The notes beneath the pieces were generated by a model that did no database searches, was not told the origin of the DNA, and saw only the letters and a list, made by a program, of their open reading frames with translations. Position numbers and translations under genes: made by a program. Of a DNA stretch of 64,000 bases, positions 1 to 13,027 are shown one piece after another. Every line of letters begins with the position of its first letter. Positions within the stretch are counted from its first letter, which is position 1. This DNA is from Fusarium oxysporum f. sp. lycopersici 4287. Lineage: Eukaryota; Ascomycota; Sordariomycetes; Hypocreales; Nectriaceae. Location: NCBI RefSeq assembly GCF_000149955.1, contig NC_030986.1, positions 95,863-159,862 of the forward strand, in the 5' to 3' direction.

Positions 1-1750
1 TGCAGAGAAGGTTCTTCGGTTGTCGTCTGTTATACACTTTGTCTCAGACGGCGTTACTTACATTTCTTTAGTGATTATGGGCTGTGTTGGATTTCTAGGA
101 CTAGGTGGCTAATAAATCATATAAATACATTGAGGATTACGTGTCTATATGACAGACGAACGGTCTAAAGGGGTCTCGTGTTTTCCCGAAAAACGCCTCC
201 TGCACACATGTCAGTGAGGTGCTACCAATGTAATTATGATATCTGGGAACGTCGAGATATCATATCCTCTGTACAACTTGCATTATCGGCAGGAAATTCA
301 TGTCGTCAAGCCCGGTCAATTTTCGTGGCCTTCTCGAGCCTTCTTTATCTTTGCGCCAAGGAGGCGAGTAACAAAATTCACGCGGACCGACAGGTGCTTG
401 AGACTTGCACGATAAAATTTATGCTGAGGTGCCTATACAACACAGGATCTAAACTCGGCAAAAAGGCCCTTCCACTGGAAAATGTAAGATTTACTAGAGA
501 CGTACTATAAAAAGACAACCACCTTTTCAAATTTTAGGAGAACAGTGGTGGTGACACACAATTGGTGAGCAGATACTGAAACTCGTATTGAGCGTCAGAC
601 TTTCCACATAGGAATAGCAGTGGCCCATATAATGATTTGGCTTTTCAGTTTGTTAACACGGATTTCCTGGGGCGTGATCGGAAAGCCAGCAATCATAAGC
701 TGAAGTTTGTTCAAGTGATTCGCCCAGTCATCATTACTCATGGTTGAAATGCGATTAATATAATAGCTAGTTGTACAAACATATGTAGTTCGAACTAGAC
801 TGATTGGTATGTTGGGCGTTCCTTTCCACTACATATAGACCCAAGGTCAGCACACCAGGTCGGAGTTAAGCTTTGCCACGTCATGAATTCCGAAATCAAG
901 GTTTTATAATCGGAGATAAAGACTTTATGTATGTAGTTGATTCGGCCATTCACGAATATCGGCGGTCGCTGGATTCGTAGACCCAAATTAGTCTGCTGGA
1001 CGAAAGCCACGGGTTGACTGAATGGTACACAATGTTTTACGAAAGGACGATCAATCTTTAACTGCTATATATGGGTCCGAGTCGTGGTGTACTATCGATA
1101 TTTCATAGTAACCTTTCGAAAATTTGATGGGGACGACATGTAGTTCAACGGCTGGACCAGTTTCCTGAATTAATTTCTATACTTTCTTAGCAGTCCCCTC
1201 ACCTGAATCGCTTCAATCAAAATGTTTAACCTAAGGAGTTCGCTGACGATGTCAGCAGTCTATTAGTCACACTGCCGTGTATAATGCTTTCTCTCCCAGC
1301 CATTTTCTAAGGCGCCTTGACAATCAATAGTAGAGCCACGAGTATTTGTCTCATTAAGGCTAGACCGATTTCATTACCTTGCTTTAGTAGCGGGCAACGT
1401 TCGCGCTTCTGATTCGCTGAAATGGGCTTTACGATGCATATACAAGAGCCGTCCGTCATGTGGCTGGCTAGGTGCGGTCAGCGTATCAGTATATAACGCA
1501 AACCTTCTAACCTTGGTTGATACCCGATCCACAAGAAAAAACGTCCCAGAATGACAACACCAAACAATATTGGGTATTTCGCGTACCTCAGATTGAAGGC
1601 TCTGGCGACGTGGGTCCGTCTTGCCGTCAGGGTCCTGAGCTATACAAGACTCCGTCGGGATCGATTACTTAATGATAATAGAGGGGTCTACGTCAAGCCG
1701 ATATACATTCCTCTATAACGGAACAAATGTCACTCTCGTGCAGAAAAAAG
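1..1750. other. no supported gene
   Basis: Base composition is moderate, but no open frame shows a recognisable motif, an ATG in good context or a fungal splice pattern. The longest open stretch (178-510, +) begins without an ATG and resembles nothing I know. I see only unassigned intergenic or old degenerate DNA here. Confidence 0.5.
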
Positions 1751-2585
1751 CCAGCTTTGCTATTATATTACGACCGTTTAGAATAAGGGCCCTATCAGGT
1801 TATTTATATAGCTATCAGAGGAGAAATAAACCTAGCTACCTCGCCAAATAGTAAGTCTTTCTAGGATTAAAACTAGTTATTTACTAATATCTCTTAGACC
1901 CTATCTCTTCCTCTATTATACCTAAGTTAATTATCTCTAGTAATAATAATAATAAGCTAACTTAAAGATTAGACTTAGAGATTATTTTAGCTTAATAAGA
2001 AGTCTTAATAGTAAATTAGTAAAATGATTTTAAATATCATACTTTTATTTAATAAATTTATAAAGAAAATCATTACTAGTAATATTATATTTATTATAAG
2101 TAGCCCTTTTTATTATATATATTAGTTCTTATTAATTATAAAGCTAATAAAAAGCTAATATAGTTTTATTTTATAAAACTAAGTGATTATTTATAATATA
2201 ATATATTATATATACTTTAGGTAGTATTTTAAAAATAACATTTTAAATAGAATATTATTAGCTTTTTTCTATATAATAATAAATCTAAGGCCTATATATT
2301 ATTATAGTCATTTATATAGTTATTATATTAAAGTATATTCTCTTTTTAAATAGGAGTAGAAAAGGTATATTACTAGACTATAGATTATAATAGCTATTAT
2401 TAGTAGTTATTTATTATTAGTGCCCTTTTTAAAGTACTTCCCTGTAATCACCTTATATAAGATAGGGAGGAGAATAATAATAACAATAATAATAATACTT
2501 ACCTAGATCTTTTTAAGTAGTTCTTATAGATAAGTAACTAACTAATACTATATAGGCCAGCCTAACTAGCTCTATGTCTTTTTAA
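1751..2585. repeat. AT-rich, RIP-like block
   Basis: The stretch is dominated by TA-rich words (tatata, ttaata, aataat), has almost no CpA/TpG and has stops in all frames. This is the look of an old repeat after repeat-induced point mutation. No coding or terminal-repeat structure survives well enough to name the original element. Confidence 0.6.
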
Positions 2586-3087
2586 TTTATGAATGTCATC
2601 TTAGAGTAGCCTCTTAGTCCAGATGCTAGTACAATTACGCCGGGAACCTCGCAAAGAAAGTTAACAGCTTACAAACGAGGCCAAAAAGGTTATGCCACTA
2701 CTAAATAAGTATATGTCCTCCCCACCTATAGTACATTGTTGTGGCTAAAAGTGTTCTATCTAAATGGTCCCTTGAATTACATCGACTATTCTAGACTTGG
2801 CATTTGGCATACTAGCACTCAGCCTCCTCCAACAGCTACGCCGAATTTGGCTATATACTAGAATACTATCTTGGGGATAGACTGAGTCGCTGTATTCTTC
2901 CTATTCTAACTCGGGACCCACTTCGCGTTGGTGAATTCACAAGTCAATGTTAAAGCTGAGATCGAAGCCAGGGTTAGTAATGACCTGGGTTTTGGTGTAA
3001 AGGGTAGGATGTTAATTGCTTTTATAACGCTTAAATCATTGCCACTAACAGCTATTCTCATCAAAAGAGACTTAAATAAAAAGCAAT

Positions 3088-4107
3088 ATGCAGGTTTCAT
3101 CTCTCTTCTCTCTTATTGCTCTTAGCAGTAACAAACGCCTGCGCAGCTTCCAAAACACCAACTCTTCCCATCGTCGATCTAGGCTACGCAGGTAATCAAG
3201 GTACCAAGGCACCCTTCGCCCAAGCTATTATTGAATCATCTGCTTTGTTCCCAACCGTTGCACCTCCCAAGTCAGCTTACTCGGGCTTCCTCGAAGCTCT
3301 AAAACTCACGAACCTTGCGGAAACGTGCAAAGCTAGTTCGGAAGCGGTCATCGCAGCTAATGCTCTTCAAATTGGCACTGCACCTGCGGCTACATACACC
3401 CATGGTACAGTTCACGACTGTAGGCTGAGTCCAGATAACCCATATGCTTTGTTCAAGGCGGGCCAGTCCAACAAGTCGGTCAAGGTCCTTGCCGCTGATA
3501 ATTCCTTTAAAGGAGAATTCTTCTTTGATGCTGATCACTCGAGCAACGAAGACTTTTTCTCCTGATCTCACGCTCTATCGCCGGCCTGTCTAAGATCGAA
3601 CAGGGATACTTGACAAATAAACTCTATCTGCCCCTTTGACGGAAGTTTGGGTTATATAGATCAAATTTCAAGACAAATGAATTTATGGGAACAAGCAGTC
3701 ATTGACTGCAAGTTCTGGGCCATTAATGAGCTACTAGATAGTTAAAGTTATGCTTATAAGTCTCCAGAATGTGAAGGTATCAGTCCTCAGCTAATATGTC
3801 AACAGATCGGTTCAATATCACACCAGGGTTGCATACCCAAGATCTTGATTATACCTTCAGTGATCCAAGCCATCCAGCCTTTAAGCCGATTGCTCAAGAG
3901 ATTTTACAGGCATTCATTACTAGCTTTGGAGTCCACGGCGTCCCAAAAGACAAACACAACGGCGTGTATAAGTATCCTGATAGTAAGGCCAAATTCTCCT
4001 CCCTAACAGATATCAGCCTAAGAAACCTCTTGTTATCCAGAGACTCACGAGGTCAGAGCTTAGCGAGGTTTATTAACTCAAAGCGACAACCTCTACCTGA
4101 GAACTAA
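3088..4107 (+). pseudogene. secreted type-B carboxylesterase remnant
   Basis: Remnant of a fungal secreted carboxylesterase/lipase. An ATG at 3088 opens a hydrophobic leader but sits one frame away from the body, so a single-base shift separates leader and protein. The body has the N-terminal family strand ending in LGYAGNQGT, then jumps straight to the post-nucleophile part (IIESSALFPT, then the segment around KSVKVLAADN). The catalytic GESAG region is absent. Further frame changes and stops follow (3564 and 3600-3790). The C-terminal piece at 3796-4107 keeps the family motif PGLHTQDLDYTF. Intron-like sequence lies before 3813. Internal deletion plus frameshifts make it non-functional. The family call rests on motif order and is fairly secure. 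Confidence 0.7.
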
Positions 4108-4388
4108 GGCTGTATCTCTGAGGTGAGGTGCTGATTGGTTTAAGATGCAGCCTTTGTGATTTCATCTAGCATATCACAAGCATAGCCAATCAGGTTCTTG
4201 GACCGCACAGCAAGATCCGCTCTGGGCTAGGCAGCAATCAGGAACGTAAGCATAACATTATAAGATCATTTGGTATTTACATTGTTCGATCTTTCGCCCT
4301 CGACCAACCCTTTGATATTTATGCACAAGAATACATCACATCATTGTAACAGACATAGCCAAAGGCTTGCCGAAAGACTCCCTGGAAC

Positions 4389-6919
4389 ATGGTTCAAGCA
4401 ATATCAAATACAATTAAAGAAGTTCAGGTACAGCCCGAAACTTCTACTCCAAGGATACGCACTGACAGCGATGACACAAAAACTAGCATGGTGACTGCGC
4501 TCTTCCAAGACGGAACATCTAGGGGGCAAAGCCTTGAGATACCAAGCGATAAGTCTGGCTCCAACTTGAGATCAAGAAGCCCAGGCAACCAAACGAAAAC
4601 GGTCAAAGGTTCTTGCATTCAGCTCCCTGGCCCGAAAGACACATCCACAATCCAAACTCGAACTTTGCCAATTGCAATGCCAGAAGGTCAAATACCGCGT
4701 CCGACTCTCAACATCAAATATCAGAGTTCAAGTCTTAGAGCCGAAGATACACTGCTTTCTAAGATTAGGGATAAGTTGCTTTTCAAATTGGGTGCTGGTA
4801 CGCCTGACGTGGAGAATATAAGCATTATTAACAACGGGGTTCGCGACTTTCCTCTCATGGCCAATGGCGGAAAGACCGTGGAATTACGGTGGTTCAGCTC
4901 GAGAGAAACAGAATCAGGAAAACTGGCAGCATCAGTAGCTGAGGATATTCGCGGCATTTGGCCGCGAAATCACAGCGTCGAGCCCACAGACCAGATCATT
5001 GTTGAAAGTGATGGCAAAAGTCCAATTACACAAATCTCTTTACATTCCCTGTTGAGAATGCTTAGCGCCGATGCAAGCAAATTAATCTTGCCGTCAAGAG
5101 GGGAAGATCGGGCTCTTAAGGTGCGATTTCTGTACGAAGCTCTATGGCAAGAATGGTGTACAGATGCAGCAGTAAGTCAAAGAACACTGCCAGTTAAGCC
5201 CAGAGGGAATACCAAATAACCCCTATGCACGGACTAATTCTGATATTAGGCCACCTCAAGAGAGCAACATGCCGACGTATCGCCATTGTCAGCAAAGTTC
5301 AGAGGAAAGATAGTGTAAGGAGCTTTAACACGACCTTCTCCCGTGCTTACTAGCGCTTTCTAAACTATTGTTAACTATTATATTAGCTATTGTACTCTAA
5401 GTCGAATTAAGAAGGAACGACGTCTATTCCCTCTGGACAAGTTAGCCAGTGTACTTAGCTACGACGAACCGTTTCATTTACCACTTGAACAATGGGGTCG
5501 AAGAACTACCAAGCACACGTTTGACATAGAACAGCTCCTATCATTCCTCGAGGACTACTTTTTTCCTACAGAGATTTGGGCATTTTCGGACCGATCACCC
5601 AGCTACGTTTGCTGGCAAATTCGTCATTTTTGCCCTCAATATCATGAATGGGACCCAGAACAGCCAGATAATGGAAAGTGCTATCTTTTCGGAGACCGAC
5701 AGACGGGGAGGGTTGAAAGAAAACAAGCATGGAAGCAGGGGTGGTTAGAGGAGAAACGAGCCCGAGTTACTCTCCGATTCTTTAGTCTGTTTCCAGGCTT
5801 ATTTAATATAGTCGCTCTCGGTGATAACGACATGTTGCCGGGAAAGAAAGACTGGAACAACAGCGGCCGAGGGCAGAATAAAACCGCTGCTTGGGATCGT
5901 TATGGACTCAAACCATGCGGGAAAGGATCGCCTATAACTCACTTCCTTTTTGAGATTTTAAGGGTTTTCGAAACAACCTTTAAGGCCTGGGACAAGACAC
6001 TTGACAGCATTGACAGTCTTGTAGAAGTTGATGTGTGTATCTACATAAGTCCCTAACTAACATTTCCAACCCTACACGGTGCCTCGCTGACGAGTCTGAC
6101 CAGTTGAGAGATTTTGGAGACGACAAAAGGGTAGAAGAACTTATGTTCGACAAGTCTTTCGAGCTCTCTAAGGAGTATTTTGTTGCTCTTCAGATCCTCA
6201 GGATTATCAACGAATGGATCGATGAACCTCTTGCAAATATGGAGAAATTGCGAGACAGCACAGCCTTGAAACAGAATATCTTCGGTGCCGACCAAGCAAG
6301 AAACAATTTCGATGCCGCGATCCGAATTATGAGGCAATGCCGAGATAAAACTAGGGCGCGCATTAAAAAGAAGTCTGAAGAAATCGAGAGCTTGCGTGAT
6401 GGCGTAAGTTTCTCCTTCCTTGCGCTAAATAGTGGGTGCATTAAATATTCAAAATCTAGTTGTTCAACGCTACGTCTCTTCGCGAGGCTACTAAAGCTAT
6501 GGAACTGAGTCAAGCTGTTTATGCTTTTACAGTTGTTACTGTTCTATTCACTCCGGTCAGCTTTCTAGCGGTATGTTATTTCTATAGCAAATTATCAAAA
6601 GACGCTAATAAGACAGACCTTCTGGGCACTACCTTTCTTGAATAACACTGTCGATGACAAAGTGACCGAGCCAGTATCTTTTCGGAGTAGCTTTATTGCT
6701 ATGCCTCTTTTTACTTACGCTCTTGTTATTGGAATAGCATGGTATATGCGACTTGATAAGAGTAGTCATGTAGTGCCTCTTCTGTTTGCACTGATGCGAG
6801 ATACTTCACTAAAGCCTCTAGTCTCGCTATGGAATGGTATTTTGTTTATTCAAACAAGATGGGATAGGAGGTCGCGAAATTGGACAGACTCAGAAGAGTC
6901 CTCGGAGGAATCAGTTTAG
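4389..6919 (+). CDS. CorA-like Mg2+ transporter family membrane protein
   Basis: Best model: exons 4389-5171, 5250-5314, 5402-6032, 6095-6403, 6460-6570 and 6617-6919 (733 aa), all phases matching with GT..AG introns; the 5250-5314 exon is the least certain. The N-terminal ~190 residues are low-complexity and polar. A central domain (WAFSDRSPSYVCWQIRHF and following) belongs to the fungal soluble domain often joined to CorA-like tails. A charged helical region comes next (INEWIDEPLANMEKL, RIKKKSEEIESLRDG). The membrane hairpin has LFNATSLREATKAMELSQ, then VVTVLFTPVSFLA, then across the last intron FWALPFLNN and MPLFTYALVIGIAWYM. The bacterial Gly-Met-Asn pore motif is not visible, as is usual for this fungal branch, so ion transport is not assured. 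No break is seen; it is the only intact gene of the first 14 kb. Confidence 0.8.
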
Positions 6920-7800
6920 GCTATAAAGAACACTCGGGCCAAACAAGGGACAATAGTGAGAGAATTATAGGTGGGCCTAAGGATCTTTAACAACTACCTA
7001 ACCCCTACCTAAACTTATATAACTTTAAGTATTACTGGATGCATATTAACCTTGCAAGTATCAAGTTCCAACATGCACTTATTTACTGACATCAGTAACA
7101 TCAGAATTGAGTTTTGGCTATCCTCTAGCAGGTAGGTGATAGGAAGTGCTTGCATATGCCTAGCCGACTTATTACTGAACCTATCCGTTTTAAGTTCAAG
7201 GCCTGTCTGGTTTAGATAATACGATTTATCTGTTTTATCCTTCTAGTCATATTCCCATACCTTTTTTCTTCTTCTACAATAAGATTATAATAATGAGGTG
7301 TTGACGCTGCTATCTAGATATCGATCGGTTACTGTTTAGGATTTGTCGTATCGAACATCTTTTGTCTACAAGATTAGCCGAAATATCTTCTCAGGTATGG
7401 GGTTAGACTTGGATTTGTATGGCTTTGTGTTATTACACCTTGTGTATTTGAATTTTACATTTAGAGGGAGAATAAGCCTTGTGATAATAGGAAGCGATAT
7501 TATGTCCTTAATGCTCCTAAGGCAGAACTAAATAATTTTAGAGATGATTATTACAGCTTTAGATTCATACGTTGAATAATCTATATAGTTGTTGGTGTGT
7601 TAGTATCATTGCTGTCTTGGCCGATTTATTATTAATTTATAGTTTCGAGCTGATGATATCTTAACGTGATAGATTAAGTTATCTTAGCTATTCTTGCTGT
7701 TAAGGACGAGGTCAATTAGTGTGTAAGCAGAGGGAATGTAGTAATAAATTAACCGGACTATAAAGTATCATTAATCTCTTTATTTAATATTAAATAAATA
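6920..7800. other. intergenic, no gene seen
   Basis: AT-leaning sequence with short open stretches only (for example 7343-7531, no ATG in good context and no motif). Nothing could be assigned. Confidence 0.5.
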
Positions 7801-7803
7801 TAT

Positions 7804-7963
7804 ATAGCAGCTAGTAGTATAATATATATAAAGGCATCTACTCTCCTATTAGTAAGTTTAATATAGTATTATATACTAAGTCTTATCATATAATATATCT
7901 TATAAGAAATAGGTATCTAGTAAGAGGTGCCCATATTCTTATATATATGCTACTAGCTGTTAG
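7804..7963. repeat. MITE-like element with imperfect terminal inverted repeats
   Basis: The left end (7804-7848) contains AGCAGCTAGTAGTATA. The right end (7921-7963), read on the minus strand, contains AACAGCTAGTAGCATA. The two arms pair imperfectly over about 40 bases around a ~70-base AT-rich core without coding capacity. Size and structure suit a small non-autonomous DNA element. No convincing target duplication is visible. A 17-mer inside it (AGGTATCTAGTAAGAGG, 7911-7927) recurs at 45415-45431, so it may belong to a family. Confidence 0.45.
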
Positions 7964-8133
7964 ATTATGGAAATATAAAGTGTGTATGCTTTCAGGGCTA
8001 GGTGCTAGTTAAGGCTATATTAACTCTTTAACATATTTCTGGGCCTGGTCTTACTAGATGTCTGAGCTACTAGAAGTATAACTGGCCTAAGGAGAAATAT
8101 TCATATGTATAACAATCTGATATTAGCTCAAGG

Positions 8134-8950
8134 TTAGCTAAGCGGTAAAGAAAAATAGGCCTGGCACAGAAGAAAAGGGTGGTATAGGTACCTGGAATGC
8201 AATATTCGGGAGCCCAGAGCAACTCCAGGTTCATCAGTATAGGGCGAATCCATATATCTATCAGAAGTCGCAAGAAAAGCCGGGGGTGTTTCTTGAAACT
8301 TGTTCAGCTGCTTATGGAAACCCATTATAATGTGCATCTCCTCTCCTAACCAGGAATGGGTGTTCTGGCTGTGGGGAGTGGATAGTTTGTAGACGTAGAA
8401 TTCGACTAATATATGATGTAGAATATCAAACAAGTCGCAAGAGTAGACGAAACAGCCCATCTGTGGATAGGCATATCTTGGTTGAATGCCTTGGCCGTTT
8501 TCCGACAGATATTCGTCGTTGATGATCTCAGGCTTGGGTACGCTCGATGAATCCAAAATCATCGGAGGCCGACCGAAAGCGCAGGCGAGCTGTCTGTTGT
8601 GGGCATGCTTTGTTTAGCCCCGGAATAGATGTATGATAATCAAGTACTGACCGATCTAGAAAGACACACGTATTCCATACTCTTCGTTCGATTTCTGGTT
8701 CGAGCTGGTTTTTCGAACCACGTTTGCGGTCAAGATGAAGACCAATACTTTTCGCCGATCGAATGGCTGAACCGACAATGTTCCAGCATCTATTGGCATA
8801 TGCTGTAGGCTGCAGGTACACGCCTGTGAGTAGCAAAAGTTGTACAACGGCTAATGTTGGATGATCCAGAAGCTCGTCTGCTTACAAAGTTTTCGATCGC
8901 TGATAGAACTTGCTTGCCGTGGTCGACCTTTGGGTAGGTTCGATCTGCTC
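8134..8950 (-). pseudogene. Zn2Cys6-type regulator, middle-domain remnant
   Basis: Minus-strand fragment of the fungal-specific transcription factor domain. Reading down from about 8950, ASKFYQRSKTL is followed, after a probable intron end (GCAG), by DELLDHPTLAVVQLLLLTG. Then come the hallmark motifs YLQPTAYANRCW, AIRSAKSIGLHLDR and ERRVWNTCVFLDR. An intron at 8594-8651 joins this to AFGRPPMILDSSS and a degenerate C-terminal part that stops at 8134. No Cys6 zinc cluster is visible upstream. Only about 270 residues of a family usually 600-800 long remain, so it is a truncated remnant. Confidence 0.65.
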
Positions 8951-10060
8951 ACTAAATTGACACCCGATTGCAAGGACTATATTGAAAGTGGAGAAGAAAA
9001 CCGCGTCGTCGCCATTGCAAATTTGATCTAACCTTCTGGTATCGTCTACGGTCTATGACATGTCGTAGGGTCCCGTGAAGGTAGATCTATGAAGAATGGG
9101 CAATATAGGGTGCAAGAATTTCTAGTAGGCTTGTATAAAGCCGTCGGCTACCCTTCGTGGCGGAGGAAATAATGCTTCTTTATTGAGAGACCGGAGGAAA
9201 GGATATGAATTCTTAGTTGGAGGATTAGAGACTTTGAATACTGAGTAATCCCTGGTCATAGTTTGTAGTATTGATTGGATAAATGATATTGATGATGATT
9301 GACTAAGATTCTCATTATCACTGTATTCGGGAGATGGACCACTACTATCGCGTCGCTACTGACAGAATCGGCTCTTGGAGGGTCGGGAACCTGTTATCTG
9401 ACTGAAGCTTTCGAGATGAGGGTGACAAATAAATGGAGGATCGTTTGGCATTGTTATATAGGGCTTTTGTCGTATTTTGGAGTGCCCTTTATCCTTCCCT
9501 GGGCCTACGAAACCACCCTGAGTTGGAAATAAATTTAGGCTTGTGGTCGTTTTAGATATTACGCTGGATATTAGAGCAGTTGCTTGGGACTGTCGCTTAT
9601 ACTCTTGTACTTGAGCTTCTAGGTCTAAGATATATCTAGGTTTACCTAAGTTTAGTATATCGTTCTTATTGTATAGTTATATCTTTACCTTTTTGTTGTG
9701 AAAGTACCCTGCTGATATAGATAAGTAGGACTTAGGCCTTTAGCTTTGCATATTGAATAAGCAGGTTGCCTGCTGTTATATCGCGTCTTTCGATTCCGGT
9801 AATATTCGTATGCGAGTGCTATCTTCCGGCGTTTGATAACCTTTTGTCTACTTTTATTGTGTCCTCGGATTGCGTTTATGGCCAGCCTCGGTGGATGATT
9901 ATACCTGGTAATATTGCTTGCATTGACGAGTTTATTACCTAGCTTCCGGAGTGGACTTTGGTGGCTGGTGTAACTCCAAGACGCCCAGGAACCGGGGTCA
10001 TCGCGCAGACTTAACGAAATACCGAATTCGCACCTCGCGACACCAGGATTATTGGTTATA
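8951..10060. other. intergenic, no gene seen
   Basis: A 77-codon stretch at 9299-9532 (+) has a hydrophobic end but starts without an ATG and has no recognisable motif. I would not annotate it. Confidence 0.4.
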
Positions 10061-10065
10061 AGCTG

Positions 10066-10290
10066 TTATTTTCTTTTAGCAGGTATTATGAGTTGTAATT
10101 GTGTTGAGATTGGCTTCACTGAGAGCTTGAACGTGCAACGCGTGTTGAGGTGGGCTTGATCTCTAAGCACAGCCACAGGACGTGCCACAATAGCAATCAA
10201 TGCTAACAAGAAGCTCGTTAGCATTAAGGGGAACAGTATCGAGACAACCACGAACGCCGTTAATGAAACCCGATGCGTCTGCTGGTGGTC
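10066..10290 (-). pseudogene. possible membrane-protein C-terminal fragment
   Basis: An open minus-strand stretch contains one strong hydrophobic segment (VSILFPLMLTSFLLALIAIV) followed by a basic, polar tail that ends at 10066. There is no ATG and no clear upstream exon. It may be the last exon of a lost membrane protein or chance. I do not recognise the family. Confidence 0.2.
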
Positions 10291-11597
10291 GATCAGATCA
10301 GAATAGGCCCAGATAATTGATTTACAATTTGTCTTCTATCACAAACTACAAATGGAATGTGAATCCCGATGATTTAATTACTGACCTATCACAATATGCA
10401 CCAGTCGCAAAGCCACTATTCTCAAAGCATGTGTTTCAGGTAGCTATTACCATTCTTCAGCCTATTAAAACAGTCACGCTGGATAGAGAATCAGCCTTGA
10501 AAAGTCAATTGGTCATTATACGTAGCGGTTAACAGTTGTGGCATAGATTAACTACTAGTGTCGAGCTGAAATACCTTGCCAGCGGAGATAATTGGTCTAG
10601 TGCTGTCGATCTGTGTCAGTTGTCAGGACAAATGCTACGCCACAAACGATCTTATAGTTGACGTCAGTGGCATTTACTAGGGACATATATGCTGCTACTT
10701 GCTTTACTTCACGCTACTCGTTTTCCTCTATCCTGTAAACGAAGCTTTTATATCAATATTAAAATTACAACTCTTACCATGAACCGAAATACTGAAGTGG
10801 TCGATGGCGTACTTGTGACCAAGTGTGATGTATGTAACTTCCGTCACAAAGACGGGTCCCACTACTGTTTAAGAACCCTATAGACTAGATGAGTCGGCAG
10901 GAGGCTACGCGTGGAAAGGATGAAATATATCTGACTTGCGGTCTTCTTGCTCAGGTTGGCGAGTTTCCCTATAAAGTTTACCTTAAATATAATCCTGGCA
11001 AATTAGCCGAAGCAGAGAAACCGTTAAATCAGAGCGATTGTAGATCAATTGCAACCATGCTATTAAAACTTAGATATTGCTTATGAAGTCACAAAGTCAA
11101 ATATGGCAGCCCTTCCTCAGCATAAAACGAGCGCAGGCTGTGGAAAAGAGTAGAAAATTCGGTCTTTGCGGCCTTCCGATTTCGCAAAGTCCTGAGTAAC
11201 TAAAACATAATGAAGGCCAATCTATATATATATTTAAAGCATAGTACCTATAGGCATAAAGGTAAGATATATAGTACTACTGCTCATAGGAAACGGCCAA
11301 GTACATAAGAGATATAAGGCGTAAATAATCCTAATAACATTTAATATAAACTGTAATACTTCTAGAGTTGGTTATTCATATTCTAAGCCAGCCTTAGGAG
11401 AAGAGTTGGCTATGAAGTTTACTATTCTTTTACTATAGCCATAATCACCTAAAATAAGAGCTCTCAAGTTTTATAGTATATATAGGGGCCTTTCTTGTTA
11501 ATGAGAGGAAGATATTGGTAATTGCATGTGATATATGTTAAGGTTAAAGGGATGTGGTGAGCTTGGATAATACAGGGATGCTGAGAAGAGTGATCTG
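10291..11597. other. unassigned sequence with short open stretches
   Basis: Small open stretches at 10317-10532, 10689-10883 and 10889-11086 (+) have no family motif. The 10779-10883 part encodes a short peptide with a CDVC pair. 11220-11470 is AT-rich. No gene can be supported. Confidence 0.35.
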
Positions 11598-12644
11598 TTG
11601 ACTCACATGTTGAATACCCTATGTCCAAGACTTTCAGTAAGAGCCGCAGAGCCAATTTTGCAGATTGACGAATACCCGGAACTCGGATGGCATGAAAAGT
11701 ATGCCAATCGTGTCTTCACAGACTATCTCGAGAAGCAAGGCTTCAATGTCACACACGGCGCTTATAACCTTTCGACAGCTTTCAATGCTGAGTACTCGAA
11801 TGGCAAGGGCAGGGCAGTATCCTTCAACGCAGAATACGATGCTCTCCCAGGCATGGGACATGCATGCGGACACAATCTCATTGCGACAGCCTCAGTTGCC
11901 GCCGGGCTTGGCGTCAAGAACGCCCTGAAGAGTGGCGGCCTCAAGGGCAAAGTGACGTAAATAAAGAACCATTGAAACATGTCTGCTGTTGTTCATTTCT
12001 AAAGCTCTTCAGCATCTTAGGAACACCAGCCCAGGAGATAGGTGGTGGAAAGGCCAAGCTCATTCAGGCTGGCGCGTATGACAATCTTGACTGCAGTCTG
12101 ATGGCTCACCCTGGCCCCAAGGCCTATATGTTCTTGCAGAGTATCCCGCTCTAATGACAGCTCGAGTCCATTAGACCGGAGGTTAGTCTTCCATTATTAC
12201 CCCGGCCATGTCGTGAAGAGCATACTTCAAGAACCAATGAATTTTTTTGGCCTGGAGAATACAAAGGATGGCAAACAGTTCTCATACAAGAACGTTGAGG
12301 AGAAGATTTTAAATCCCGATCGCGTATCACCAACCGATCAGGGCAACGTCTCACACAAGTTGCCCTCGATTCATATCATGTTCCCCATCACCAACAACGT
12401 ATCGATTCACAAAGCGGGATTTTCAAACGCTTCAGGAAGGGTATGGTTCATGTTGATTCTCCTTCTTCATGTAAACAAATTGACTGCCCCTTGAACTTAA
12501 AAGGAACTCGCACAACGTCAGGCTATAGAAGCAGGAAAGCTCCTCGCTATGACAGTCGTGAGTGTTCTGAATAACGAAATGATGGCGAAGGAGATGTGGA
12601 AGGAATGGAAAAATATGAGCAAAGAGAAAGGTAGCCAGCGATGA
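11598..12644 (+). pseudogene. M20 amidohydrolase (PM20D2/aminoacylase-like) with internal deletion
   Basis: Remnant of an M20-family metallo-amidohydrolase. The N-terminal part has YPELGWHEKYA and the metal-site block EYDALPGMGHACGHNLIA. An intron (11957-12012) is intact, and the next exon starts ILGTPAQEIGGGKAKL and runs to LMAHPGP. Then, near 12150, stops appear and the whole lid/dimerisation segment (normally well over 100 residues) is missing. The family C-terminus resumes at about 12213, with PTDQGNVSHKLPS and a second intact intron (12441-12502) before QRQAIEAGKLLAMT. The 5' end is uncertain because an acceptor-like TTTTGCAG precedes the first conserved residue and no leader exon is visible. 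Intact splice sites around a deletion suggest a fairly recent loss. Confidence 0.75.
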
Positions 12645-13027
12645 AACCTTGACCATATGCCGATGCAGCCAAGTTTGCTTCACTAGGAAGAGTTTCTATG
12701 CAAACATACCCTAAGGAGGTTTTATATTAGTCAACGGAGGCCTTACTTTATAGCTCAATCTATCAGGACCTTAAATTATCTTACCTTGGTATATGACTTA
12801 TAATTACCTCGCTGATATACTATTTCTGCATGCAGTAAGAAAACAGGAAAGACATATGTAGGTCAATGCTTCAGAGCATAAGTAAAGGCAAAGGACTTAC
12901 TACTTAAAGTCCTGCAATATACACATTCTTAGAGAGACAGCTTCAATACAATTCAGAGAATCTTTTAATAGAAAGGCATTATCCGAATTATTTCTTGCTC
13001 ATTCTTACTTGATTCTCGACTAACAGC
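12645..13027. other. intergenic
   Basis: AT-leaning spacer between the 3' ends of the M20 remnant and the metalloprotease remnant. No feature was recognised. Confidence 0.5.

Noticed and set aside
178..510. 110-codon open stretch near the start of the window
   Set aside because: No initiating ATG in good context, no recognisable domain and no splice partners.
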